Below, piece by piece: positions 49,597 to 56,932 of a stretch of 64,000 nucleotides of DNA. The notes beneath the pieces are model-generated. The model ran no database searches. It was given only the letters and a program-made list of their open reading frames with translations, and was not told the DNA's origin. The position numbers and the translations under genes were made by a program. Within the stretch, counting starts at the first letter, position 1. Each line of letters starts with the position of its first letter. Source of the stretch: Geomonas subterranea (GTDB lineage Bacteria; Desulfobacterota; Desulfuromonadia; Geobacterales; Geobacteraceae); assembly GCF_019063845.1 (NCBI RefSeq), contig NZ_CP077683.1:2046001-2110000 (forward strand), in the 5' to 3' direction.

Positions 49597-51111
49597 CTAA
49601 GCCCCGGTGACGATGTTGAGCGCGGCGCGTACCGCCGCGGCGTTGGTCGAGAAGGTGAAGATGCCCGCTGCCTTCAGTTTTTCTTCCTGGGCGTGCAACG
49701 ACTGAGGATCCTGGTCGGTGCCGCAGACGTGGGCAATGACGACAGGACCGCCATCTTTTGCGGCCGCCCTCCCCTCGCAGACCGCTGCTACCATGTCCTG
49801 CGCGGGGTCGCTGTTGGCGCCGTAACCAATGACGACGTCGATCAGGAGCACCTTGGTGTCCGGCGCGGAGACCGCGGCTACGATCCTCTCCTGGCGCAGC
49901 GTGGAGTCGATCATGGGGTGAGGACGCCCCTGGGTGAACTCATCCTCGCCCAGATCGATGGCGTAGTGCGCCGACCCGTGCGCCGGGTAGGCGAGCTTCA
50001 TTTCCTTGTCCAGAGCGATGTTGGAGTGGACCGGCAACTTGCCGTCCAGGATGAGCAGGGCCTCGTAGCAGAGGGTTCCGCCGGAGTACAGCGCCCGGAA
50101 GAACTGCCGGTCGGAGGCGAGCGCGGCGGCCTGGCCGCGGAGCGTGTCGCAGGCGCACGAAACCGGGGGCTGCATCTTCAAGGCGGCGCAGGCGGCCTCC
50201 TCAAGTGTGCTCACCACCGTGATGTTGTCCGAAACCTCCGCGTATTTTGCGGCGTCGCGCCCCAGGAGGCAAGCCACCACCGGCAGCCCGCAGTTGGCGG
50301 CCTCCGCCAGGACATCGGCCATCACCTGCGGCGCGCCCGGCTTCGAGATGAGCACCAGGGATTTCGTTGCCGGGTCCTTGGCGAGCTTCTTGATGGCCAG
50401 GCGCATCATCGCCCCGCCTACTTCCTTTTTCAGGTCGCGGCCGCCCACCCCGATGGCGTGGGAGATCCCGCCGCCGGCCCGGTCGATAAGGCAGGTGACT
50501 TCCTGCACCCCGGTCCCCGAGGCGCCGACGATCCCGATGGAACCACGGCGGATCACGTTGGCGAACCCGAGCGGGGTCCCGTTGATGATCGCCGTGCCGC
50601 AGTCAGGCCCCATGAGGAGGAGGTCCTTCTCCACGGCGAGCCGCTTCAGCTCCACCTCGTCCTCAATGGCGATGTTGTCGGAAAAGAGCATCACGTTCAG
50701 CCCGCGGTCGAGCGCGGTGACCGCGTCGAGCTTGGCGAACTGTCCCGGAACCGAGAAGAGCGCGAGGTTTGCGCCGGGCAGGCGCAGGTGCGCCTCCTCC
50801 AGGGATTCCGGGTTCTTCTCTTGCGCTGTTGCGCCGCCGGCGTCGGCAAGCAGACGGTCGATCTCTTCGAGCGCCTTCCTGCAGGACTCCTCCGAGTCCG
50901 CCTCGATGCAGATGACCAGATCGTTGGGAGTGGCGGAGCGCACCTCGTCATCCAGCTGGCCCAGGCCGTCCAGCACCTTCTTGTTCCCTTCCGTACCGAG
51001 CAGTGCCTGGGCGGTCCTCACCCCCTCCAGCGCCGTTGCCTGGCGGGAGATAGTCATGAGGCGGACCGAATCCTTGTATTCGTTCTTCCTTACGATTGTT
51101 GTAATAGCCAC
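49597..51111 (-). CDS. fdrA: FdrA-family acyl-CoA-synthetase-like protein (AllF)
   Basis: 504 aa, the usual FdrA length. The two CoA-ligase-type halves are visible in LLMGPDCGTAIINGTPLGF, GIVGASGTGVQEVTCLIDR and KVLLIDVVIGYGANSDPAQ. FdrA with DUF1116 and DUF2877 proteins makes the carbamoyl-phosphate-forming enzyme of purine-ring catabolism in E. coli. It sits between carbamate kinase (39 nt upstream) and the GlcD-like gene. Confidence 0.9.
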   Translation of the reverse strand: MAITTIVRKNEYKDSVRLMTISRQATALEGVRTAQALLGTEGNKKVLDGLGQLDDEVRSATPNDLVICIEADSEESCRKALEEIDRLLADAGGATAQEKNPESLEEAHLRLPGANLALFSVPGQFAKLDAVTALDRGLNVMLFSDNIAIEDEVELKRLAVEKDLLLMGPDCGTAIINGTPLGFANVIRRGSIGIVGASGTGVQEVTCLIDRAGGGISHAIGVGGRDLKKEVGGAMMRLAIKKLAKDPATKSLVLISKPGAPQVMADVLAEAANCGLPVVACLLGRDAAKYAEVSDNITVVSTLEEAACAALKMQPPVSCACDTLRGQAAALASDRQFFRALYSGGTLCYEALLILDGKLPVHSNIALDKEMKLAYPAHGSAHYAIDLGEDEFTQGRPHPMIDSTLRQERIVAAVSAPDTKVLLIDVVIGYGANSDPAQDMVAAVCEGRAAAKDGGPVVIAHVCGTDQDPQSLHAQEEKLKAAGIFTFSTNAAAVRAALNIVTGA

Positions 51112-51150
51112 GATATCTTTGCCTCTCTTAAGTGGTTTGGGCGGGGGCGC

Positions 51151-52095
51151 CTAGCAGCTCACGATACGGGTGCAGTTCCCGTTTTCCATCGCGTCCACGA
51201 TCCCTTTTTCCGTGGTAATGATGACTTCTTTCCCTCCGTGGGTGAGGTACTCGATGGATGCCTCGATCTTCGGCCCCATGCTGCCCGGGGGGAACTGCCC
51301 ATCGGCAAGCCACTGCTTGGCCTCGGTGGCGGTCATCAGGTCGATGGAGCGCTGTGTCGGTTTGCCGAAATCGAGCGCCACCTTGGGCACGCCGGTCAGC
51401 ACGACGAACAGTTCCGCACCGAGGTTGTAGGCGAGCAGGGATGCCGCGAAATCTTTGTCGATGACACCCTCGGTGCCCATCACCTCGCCGGTATGGTAGT
51501 TGACCGGGATGCCTCCGCCGCCGCAGGCCACGACGATGACGCCGCTCTCGGCCAGCTGCCGGATCACGTTAAGGGCAAGCACCTTCTTCGGCTGCGGGGA
51601 GCAGACCGTGCGGCGGTATCCCCTCCCGGAATCCTCCACGATGGCCCACCCCTCCTTGTCCCTGAAGCGTTCCGCCTCCTCCTGGGTAAAGAAGGGGCCG
51701 ATCGGCTTGGTCGGGTTCTGGTAGGCCGGGTCTTTCTCGTCGACTACCACCTGGGTCATGATGGTGGCGACCTCCTTGTGCAGGCGGTCCTCCTCAAGCA
51801 CCGAGCGCATGCCGATCTCGATCATGTGTCCCAGAAGCCCCTGAGATGAGGCGACGGCCACATCCAGCGGCGGAACCGGGATCTGGTCGCGTGCCTTCTC
51901 GAACTGAAGCAGCAGGTTGCCGACCTGCGGGCCGTTGCCGTGCACGATCACCAGTTCGTAACGCTTGTGCAGGATGGCGAGCATCTGGCGGCACGCCGCC
52001 TTGACGTTCTTCAACTGGGTCTCGAACGACCCGTCCTCGTTGGCGGCGAGAATCGCGTTCCCCCCCAGGGCGACTACTGCTATCGGTTTAGGCAT
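51151..52095 (-). CDS. arcC: Carbamate kinase
   Basis: 314 aa, full length. Family motifs: VALGGNAILAA, VIVHGNGPQVGNLL, VVACGGGGIPV and KDFAASLLAYNLGAELFVVLTGV. It uses carbamoyl phosphate and ADP to make ATP, CO2 and ammonia, the energy-conserving end of arginine, allantoin or creatinine catabolism. No arginine deiminase or ornithine carbamoyltransferase gene is near, so carbamoyl phosphate must come from the neighbouring FdrA/DUF1116/DUF2877 proteins. It overlaps the DUF1116 gene by 8 nt. Confidence 0.95.
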   Translation of the reverse strand: MPKPIAVVALGGNAILAANEDGSFETQLKNVKAACRQMLAILHKRYELVIVHGNGPQVGNLLLQFEKARDQIPVPPLDVAVASSQGLLGHMIEIGMRSVLEEDRLHKEVATIMTQVVVDEKDPAYQNPTKPIGPFFTQEEAERFRDKEGWAIVEDSGRGYRRTVCSPQPKKVLALNVIRQLAESGVIVVACGGGGIPVNYHTGEVMGTEGVIDKDFAASLLAYNLGAELFVVLTGVPKVALDFGKPTQRSIDLMTATEAKQWLADGQFPPGSMGPKIEASIEYLTHGGKEVIITTEKGIVDAMENGNCTRIVSC

Positions 52096-53488
52096 GGTAG
52101 TTCTCCTTATCCTTGAGTGCTTTCACGAACACCTCCATCGGTGCGCGCGCGATACCGGCTCCGATCTGGCCCTTGCCCGACGACTTGTGGATCACGCCGG
52201 TGTCTATGATCGGGGTAAGTCCGTTCTGAACTACCTTGCGGATGTCTATACCAAGCGGGGCGGGCATAAAGTCGGCCGCAGCCGGGGCGAAGCGTGGGTT
52301 GGAGCCGACGCAGATGGTCTGCATCTTCTTCATGGTGGACCAGAGGTCCGCCATGCTCCCTCCGACGAAGGAACTCAGGGTGCAGGCCGCGCCGATCACC
52401 ATGCCCCCAAGCCCCAGGGTCTCCACGATCGCCGAGTCACCGATGTCGCCGGCCGCGTCATCCACGGAGTAGCCGGCGTAGTAGATCGCCTCGTCCATCG
52501 GCGCGGTCTTGGCGATGTACCAGCGGTCCGAGCCGCCGATCCTGAGGGCAAAGTCGACACCGTTTCTGGACATGGCGGTAACCACGGTCGAGTTCTTCAC
52601 CCCGTGGGCGGCCTCGGCGGCAACCTTGCACGCGGTGAGGGTTAGATTGAGGAAGAAGTGGCTGTTCGCGTCGATCGTTTTGGCTATGGCCAGGATGCTT
52701 TCCTTGTCGAGGTCCGTCTGCAGCAGCAGGGGCAGGAGCTTCTTGAACAGTAGCGACGTGCATGCGCCGCTTCTCGCGTGCACCTCGTCACCCATCTGAA
52801 CACCCTCGGCGATGATCTGGAAGATATCGATCCCGGTCTCACTCTGCGCCAGCGCCTTCTTGAGCCCCGGGCCGAAGTGGTCGCGGAACCAGCGCAGACG
52901 CTCGATGGTCCCCTGGTCGTAGGTGCCCATCCAGAGCACGTTCCCCTTCCCTTCGTTGAACGGGGACCAGGCGCGCTTGCCGGAGGCGGCATCCTCGGTG
53001 ACGATCACCGGCATGGAGGGGGAGATGGGACCGCACATGGGGCCGATGCTGCCCAGCATGTAGTTGGGGCAAAGCTCTATCTCGCCCCTCTCCAGCTTCT
53101 GCACCAGTTCATCGCGGTTTTCCACCCACCCCTCGAAGATGGCGGCACCTTCAATGGCGCGCTGCTGCGGATCGCACATGGTCTCGAAGGCGATAGGAGG
53201 ACCGGAGTGCAGAAGGTGATTGGGCTTCATCCCCGGGATCACGTCGATGGCGCGCTCCACGTCGATCCACAGGGGACGCGCGTCGATCATGCGCTGCACC
53301 GTTTCGCGGTTCGCCTTATCCACCTCGGGGCCGCGTAACCTGATCAGGGCCTCGACCAACTCCTGGTCGCCACCTGCGGGGGGGCGCCAGTCCACTTGCA
53401 CGACCGGCACGGATTGGCTCTTGAGATCCTGGCAGAACCCCTCCAGGCCAAGGTTAATGACATTGACACTTTGCTGTAGAATGCTCAT
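52088..53488 (-). CDS. DUF1116 protein, AllG/YlbE-type component of oxamate carbamoyltransferase
   Basis: 466 aa from ATG 53488 (GGAGG 4-5 nt upstream); the longer reading overlaps the GNAT gene without need. DUF1116 features: NVINLGLEGF, LLHSGPPIAFETMCDPQ, HARSGACTSLLFKKLLP and RNGVDFALRIGG. Part of the carbamoyltransferase that also needs FdrA and the DUF2877 protein. The start lies 35 nt inside the GNAT gene. Confidence 0.88.
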   Translation of the reverse strand: MSILQQSVNVINLGLEGFCQDLKSQSVPVVQVDWRPPAGGDQELVEALIRLRGPEVDKANRETVQRMIDARPLWIDVERAIDVIPGMKPNHLLHSGPPIAFETMCDPQQRAIEGAAIFEGWVENRDELVQKLERGEIELCPNYMLGSIGPMCGPISPSMPVIVTEDAASGKRAWSPFNEGKGNVLWMGTYDQGTIERLRWFRDHFGPGLKKALAQSETGIDIFQIIAEGVQMGDEVHARSGACTSLLFKKLLPLLLQTDLDKESILAIAKTIDANSHFFLNLTLTACKVAAEAAHGVKNSTVVTAMSRNGVDFALRIGGSDRWYIAKTAPMDEAIYYAGYSVDDAAGDIGDSAIVETLGLGGMVIGAACTLSSFVGGSMADLWSTMKKMQTICVGSNPRFAPAAADFMPAPLGIDIRKVVQNGLTPIIDTGVIHKSSGKGQIGAGIARAPMEVFVKALKDKENYHA

Positions 53489-54041
53489 GGTCCTCCACCC
53501 TAACTTTCGTTGTTTTTTCACCGTCGACCGAGTGCCGCACCGTTGCTGGCTCACGGCCGAGAAGATGCTCCATCACCTGATGCTTCACTCCTACCAACAT
53601 GATGGGATGCCCCAAGGGAAACCACCCCAGTCTCTTGAAAAACCTTACGTTCTGGATTTGCACCGTCGCCAGGAAGCGGTCCGCCTCCGGGTGGCAGGAC
53701 ATCACCTCGACCGCTTTGCGCACCAGCATCGCCCCGATGTTGTAGATCCGGTACTCGGGGAGCACCGCAAGCCTGCCGCCATACCAAAGCGTGCCGCTCT
53801 TACGGTAGCAGCGCACCGCTCCCACCACCCGCTCGTTCATGATAGCGACCAGTGGGATCGCGTCCCCGTCGTGGTCGTCGAGGTCCGTTACGCTGTAGAT
53901 CTCCTGCTCGTTTACGAAAACCTCCTTGCGGACCTGAAAGTAGCCTGAAAGCTTCCAGGAGGAGTTGGCGACTTCGATACGGAAGGACGGTTCCGAATGC
54001 ATTCCGGCTGCGGCAGGATCTGTTGTGCGAGTATTTCCCAT
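53454..54041 (-). CDS. GNAT-family N-acetyltransferase of the nitrogen-starvation (MSMEG_0567/Sll0786) type
   Basis: 195 aa from ATG 54041 (GGGGG 5 nt upstream, 8 nt after the radical SAM stop). GNAT core: FQVRKEVFVNEQEIY, WYGGRLAVLPEYR, IGAMLVRKAVEV and VQIQNVRFFKRLGW. In Nit1C loci this protein always accompanies the radical SAM gene. Substrate unknown. Unlike mycobacteria, the AIR-synthase-like part is a separate gene 8 kb further on. Confidence 0.87.
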   Translation of the reverse strand: MGNTRTTDPAAAGMHSEPSFRIEVANSSWKLSGYFQVRKEVFVNEQEIYSVTDLDDHDGDAIPLVAIMNERVVGAVRCYRKSGTLWYGGRLAVLPEYRIYNIGAMLVRKAVEVMSCHPEADRFLATVQIQNVRFFKRLGWFPLGHPIMLVGVKHQVMEHLLGREPATVRHSVDGEKTTKVRVEDHEHSTAKCQCH

Positions 54042-54049
54042 ATTGCCCC

Positions 54050-55147
54050 CTACTCGATCATCTGAAGGATGGAGCATGCCTTGCACTTGGCGCATCCGGC
54101 TGCGCATCCGTCGGCGCTCATATCCTTTTCTTTAAGCATCTGGGCCACTGCGAGGTACATGCGCTGTAGGTACTCCGCGTCGGGGGGCTTCACCTTGGCC
54201 ATGTAGGTGTTGTCCACCGGTCGCAAGGGGACCAGGAAAGGGTAGACCCCTATCTCCACGGCCTTTCGGCACTGTTCGAGGGTGAGCGCCTCATCCTCGC
54301 CAAGCCCGAGGATCACATAGGTGCTCACGCGGTTGCGGCCGAAGACGGCCACGGCGTCCTCGAAGGCCTTGAAGTAAGCCGCTTCGCTGATGGTGGACTT
54401 CCCCGGCGTACAGCGTCTGCGCACGACGGGGTCGAAACTCTCGATATGAATCCCCACGTCATCGACGCCGAGGGACTTCAGGTAGTCGTAGATCGCCGGG
54501 TCCTCCGGCGGCTCAAACTGGATCTGGACAGGCAGCCCCGAGGCCTCTTTGACCGCAGCCGCACATTGTCCGAGATACCTGACGCCGTCGCTCACCGGTT
54601 CGGTGGTACCCGATGTAAGTGTCACGTGGGTCACGCCGTCCAGGTCCCGCGCGGCAACCGCGGCCTCCGCCAGTTGCTGCGGTGTTTTGGTGTGAATCGT
54701 ACCCCCTGCCTCCAGAGAAGTGCCGATGCTGCAGAAGCGGCAACGCATCCGGGTATCGTTGTAGCGGACGCATTCTTGGATGACGGTCGAGGCTAGGCAG
54801 TCGCTGCCGTGCAGCCGCGCAATCTTGCGAAAGGGGATTCCGTCGCTACTGGAACGCTCGTAGAAGCGGGGCTGCGCCACCTCCTGCGCAGTCTCGATTA
54901 CTTGGCCATCTTTCTTAATGACGAATCCATCGCCGCACGCTTCGAAAGTGAACCGTGATTCCCGTACGGCGCTGTTGAGCGTCGGCACCATCAGTGCGTG
55001 ATCACCGAATTTGAAGGTCTTCGCACCACTTGGGCCGGCTCCTCCCTTGCGCCCCATCTCCTCACACGTTCCAACGGCACCAAAGCTCTGTAGCTCGATC
55101 AGGTCCCGCAATCTTTCTGCCATCGCCTCGTTTTTCATGTTCTCCAT
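54050..55147 (-). CDS. Radical SAM protein, MSMEG_0568/Sll0785 family
   Basis: 365 aa from ATG 55147; ATG 55138 with GGAG is an alternative. The cluster cysteines are Cys126, Cys136 and Cys139 (CVRYNDTRMRCRFCSIG), a CX9CX2C spacing that replaces the usual CX3CX2C. The C-terminal tail holds four more (348, 352, 355, 358: CAAGCAKCKAC), probably a second Fe-S cluster. Family members belong to the nitrogen-starvation / Nit1C locus; chemistry unknown. A paralog lies at 63107. Confidence 0.9.
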   Translation of the reverse strand: MENMKNEAMAERLRDLIELQSFGAVGTCEEMGRKGGAGPSGAKTFKFGDHALMVPTLNSAVRESRFTFEACGDGFVIKKDGQVIETAQEVAQPRFYERSSSDGIPFRKIARLHGSDCLASTVIQECVRYNDTRMRCRFCSIGTSLEAGGTIHTKTPQQLAEAAVAARDLDGVTHVTLTSGTTEPVSDGVRYLGQCAAAVKEASGLPVQIQFEPPEDPAIYDYLKSLGVDDVGIHIESFDPVVRRRCTPGKSTISEAAYFKAFEDAVAVFGRNRVSTYVILGLGEDEALTLEQCRKAVEIGVYPFLVPLRPVDNTYMAKVKPPDAEYLQRMYLAVAQMLKEKDMSADGCAAGCAKCKACSILQMIE

Positions 55148-55238
55148 CCTGAGCCTGTCCGCCCTCGCCTGGTAATCATCCCGTCCATGCGACCAGTTGC
55201 CGCCGCATGGACGGGACCCGTATATGCCCTGCCAGGTG

Positions 55239-56111
55239 TTACCTCACCCCGTACAGGTTTTCTGCGTTCTGCCAGAAGATGTTGTTCTTCAGCTCCTCCG
55301 AGATCTCGGCGCCCTCGATCTTGTAGAACTCGCTCCAGAAATCGCTCCAGGGCTCGTCAGAGCTGAACATGACGCGGTCGTGGCCGAGCCCCTGCTTCTC
55401 GATCTCGTCCAGCAGGTAACGTACGCCGAAGCCTACCGCCCACGAGGTGTCGGTGTAGACTTGGTACCCTTCGCGAATGAGGTTGAAGAATTCGGGCACG
55501 AACTTTATATGCCCCGAAACTCCGCCGCCGGCGTGAACGGCGTGAACCTTCACACGCTTTCCGAATGCGCGAATGAACTTGATGCAGTTGCTTATGTCCG
55601 ATCCGCCGCCCGGGCTCGTGTGCAGGTGCAGCACGTGGTCGTGCTTCTCGGCGGTCTCGATGACCTTAGCCCACATCCCGGCTGTCTCCTCGTCCCACTC
55701 CTCCGGGTTCCAAGTGCCACCAAGAAGACAGGTCGCCTTCAGCACCTTGACGCCCGGCTCGCCGGCCAGGGTCATCGCGTTCAGGGTCGCCTCCTTCATC
55801 TTGGCCATCGGCGAGAACCAGACCCCACCTAGGATGCGCTTGTCTTCCTTAGCACAGGCGTCCAGCACGACCGAGTTGAGGCCGAAGGGCTGGCTCGGGT
55901 CAGGAATGCCGTAGTTCGACATGACGATGGCGCGGTCGACGCCGATGAGGTCCATCTGCCTGACCTTGGACTCGCGGTCCGGGTCTTGGAACACGGTGGG
56001 GTCGAGCGGAGCAGGCGCACCGTAGTAGGGGTACGGCTTCATTTCACCTATGTGGTTGTGGACGTCGAAAACCTTCCTTCCGGTCTTCAACCCTTTTTTC
56101 CAGCGGTCCAT
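55239..56111 (-). CDS. Amidohydrolase-2 (TIM-barrel metal-dependent hydrolase) in nitrilase position
   Basis: 290 aa. Metal ligands expected at His18 and His20 (DVHNHIG), then LHLHTSPG, VHAVHAGGG and the Asp in FSSDEPWSDF. Amidohydrolase-2 enzymes hydrolyse or decarboxylate C-N or C-C bonds. In canonical Nit1C loci a nitrilase gene (MSMEG_0571/Sll0784) occupies this slot between the MSMEG_0572-like and radical SAM genes. Its replacement suggests a different substrate bond, such as an amide, ureide or cyclic imide. Confidence 0.82.
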   Translation of the reverse strand: MDRWKKGLKTGRKVFDVHNHIGEMKPYPYYGAPAPLDPTVFQDPDRESKVRQMDLIGVDRAIVMSNYGIPDPSQPFGLNSVVLDACAKEDKRILGGVWFSPMAKMKEATLNAMTLAGEPGVKVLKATCLLGGTWNPEEWDEETAGMWAKVIETAEKHDHVLHLHTSPGGGSDISNCIKFIRAFGKRVKVHAVHAGGGVSGHIKFVPEFFNLIREGYQVYTDTSWAVGFGVRYLLDEIEKQGLGHDRVMFSSDEPWSDFWSEFYKIEGAEISEELKNNIFWQNAENLYGVR

Positions 56112-56174
56112 AACATCCTCCTTTTGATGGAAGTTGGCGCGGCGCCGACGGCTGCCGGAGCCGCGCGACAGGAT

Positions 56175-56660
56175 CTACACGGTCCAGGTCTGGATAATCA
56201 ACGCACCGGACCTCTGGTGCTCGATGAGGCAGTCCAGGACGTCCAGCTGGTGAATGATCTCGACACCCTCGATCATGTCTTCTTCCCTGTGCCCATAGAG
56301 TGCAGCCATAGCGAAGCGGCAAGCCAGAACGCGCCCACCTTCCTTAAGGATGGTCTTGATCTGGTTGTTGATTGCCTGGTTCCCCGGGAAGGCGTCATCG
56401 CCAACATTCGGGTAGCCGCGGGTCTCCGCTGCCATCAAGACGCCCGGTCCGTACAGGAGCAGCGTGACTTTGTACCCCTTGCGTACCAAGCGGGTACAGG
56501 TCAGCAGGTTGATCAGCCCGACCGACCCCTCGAACGGTACGGTGTGCATGGTGATGAGGGCTTTGTCTCCCTCACGCGCTTTGTAGTCCTCGTACATCTT
56601 GGGGTTGTCATTGACGATTGCGTCCCCCGGCTGCGGCCTCTGAATCTTCACTCTTGCCAT
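56175..56660 (-). CDS. MSMEG_0572/Sll0783-family nitrogen-starvation response protein
   Basis: 161 aa from ATG 56660 (AAGGAGG 7 nt upstream); the frame extends further but without support. Family sequence is clear: KALITMHTVPFEGSVGLINL, LLYGPGVLMA, DDAFPGNQAI, LACRFAMAALYGH and LDVLDCLIEH. The fold is DsrE-like. In Synechocystis sll0783 is strongly induced by nitrogen starvation and needed for polyhydroxybutyrate build-up. It is the first gene of the long operon, 110-120 nt after the sigma-54 promoter. Confidence 0.92.
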   Translation of the reverse strand: MARVKIQRPQPGDAIVNDNPKMYEDYKAREGDKALITMHTVPFEGSVGLINLLTCTRLVRKGYKVTLLLYGPGVLMAAETRGYPNVGDDAFPGNQAINNQIKTILKEGGRVLACRFAMAALYGHREEDMIEGVEIIHQLDVLDCLIEHQRSGALIIQTWTV

Positions 56661-56782
56661 GTTGCTTCCTCCTTGGGATATGTTGCCCGGCTCGCGCCGA
56701 ACCCGTAGTTCTTTGTCGTGTCCCGCCCGGGCATCCGCAGGCTTCGCCGCAGCGGGTTTTTGTCTGCAACAGATTTCTAATT

Positions 56783-56798
56783 GGCAACAGATGTGCCA
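56783..56798 (-). promoter_or_regulatory. Sigma-54 promoter of the nitrogen operon
   Basis: The minus strand reads TGGCACATCTGTTGCC, matching TGGCAC-N5-TTGC at every conserved base. The start site would be near 56771, giving a leader of about 110 nt. It lies in the 272-nt divergent region shared with the activator gene, so regulation is probably exerted by that activator. Confidence 0.85.
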
Positions 56799-56855
56799 AT
56801 CGCGGACAAAAACGGAAGCTGCCGTATACACGAAGGTTTTCACTTTCCCCCGTCG

Positions 56856-56908
56856 GTTGTCACCGCAACGTATTTCCGTTGACAACTTTTTCCCGTTGCA
56901 GCAGCAAC
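56856..56908. promoter_or_regulatory. Three GTTG/CAAC inverted repeats, likely activator binding sites
   Basis: GTTGTCACCGCAAC (56856-56869), GTTGACAAC (56878-56886) and GTTGCAGCAGCAAC (56895-56908) share GTTG...CAAC arms at 16-22 nt spacing. They lie 58-125 bp upstream of the -24/-12 promoter and immediately before the activator gene, the usual place for sigma-54 enhancers and autoregulation. Confidence 0.6.
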
Positions 56909-56932
56909 TGAATTCCGTTTATACTGCCAGCC

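Noticed and set aside
49522-51849. Plus-strand 775-codon frame opposite fdrA and arcC
   Set aside because: Shadow frame without SD or domain; both opposite genes are clear family members.
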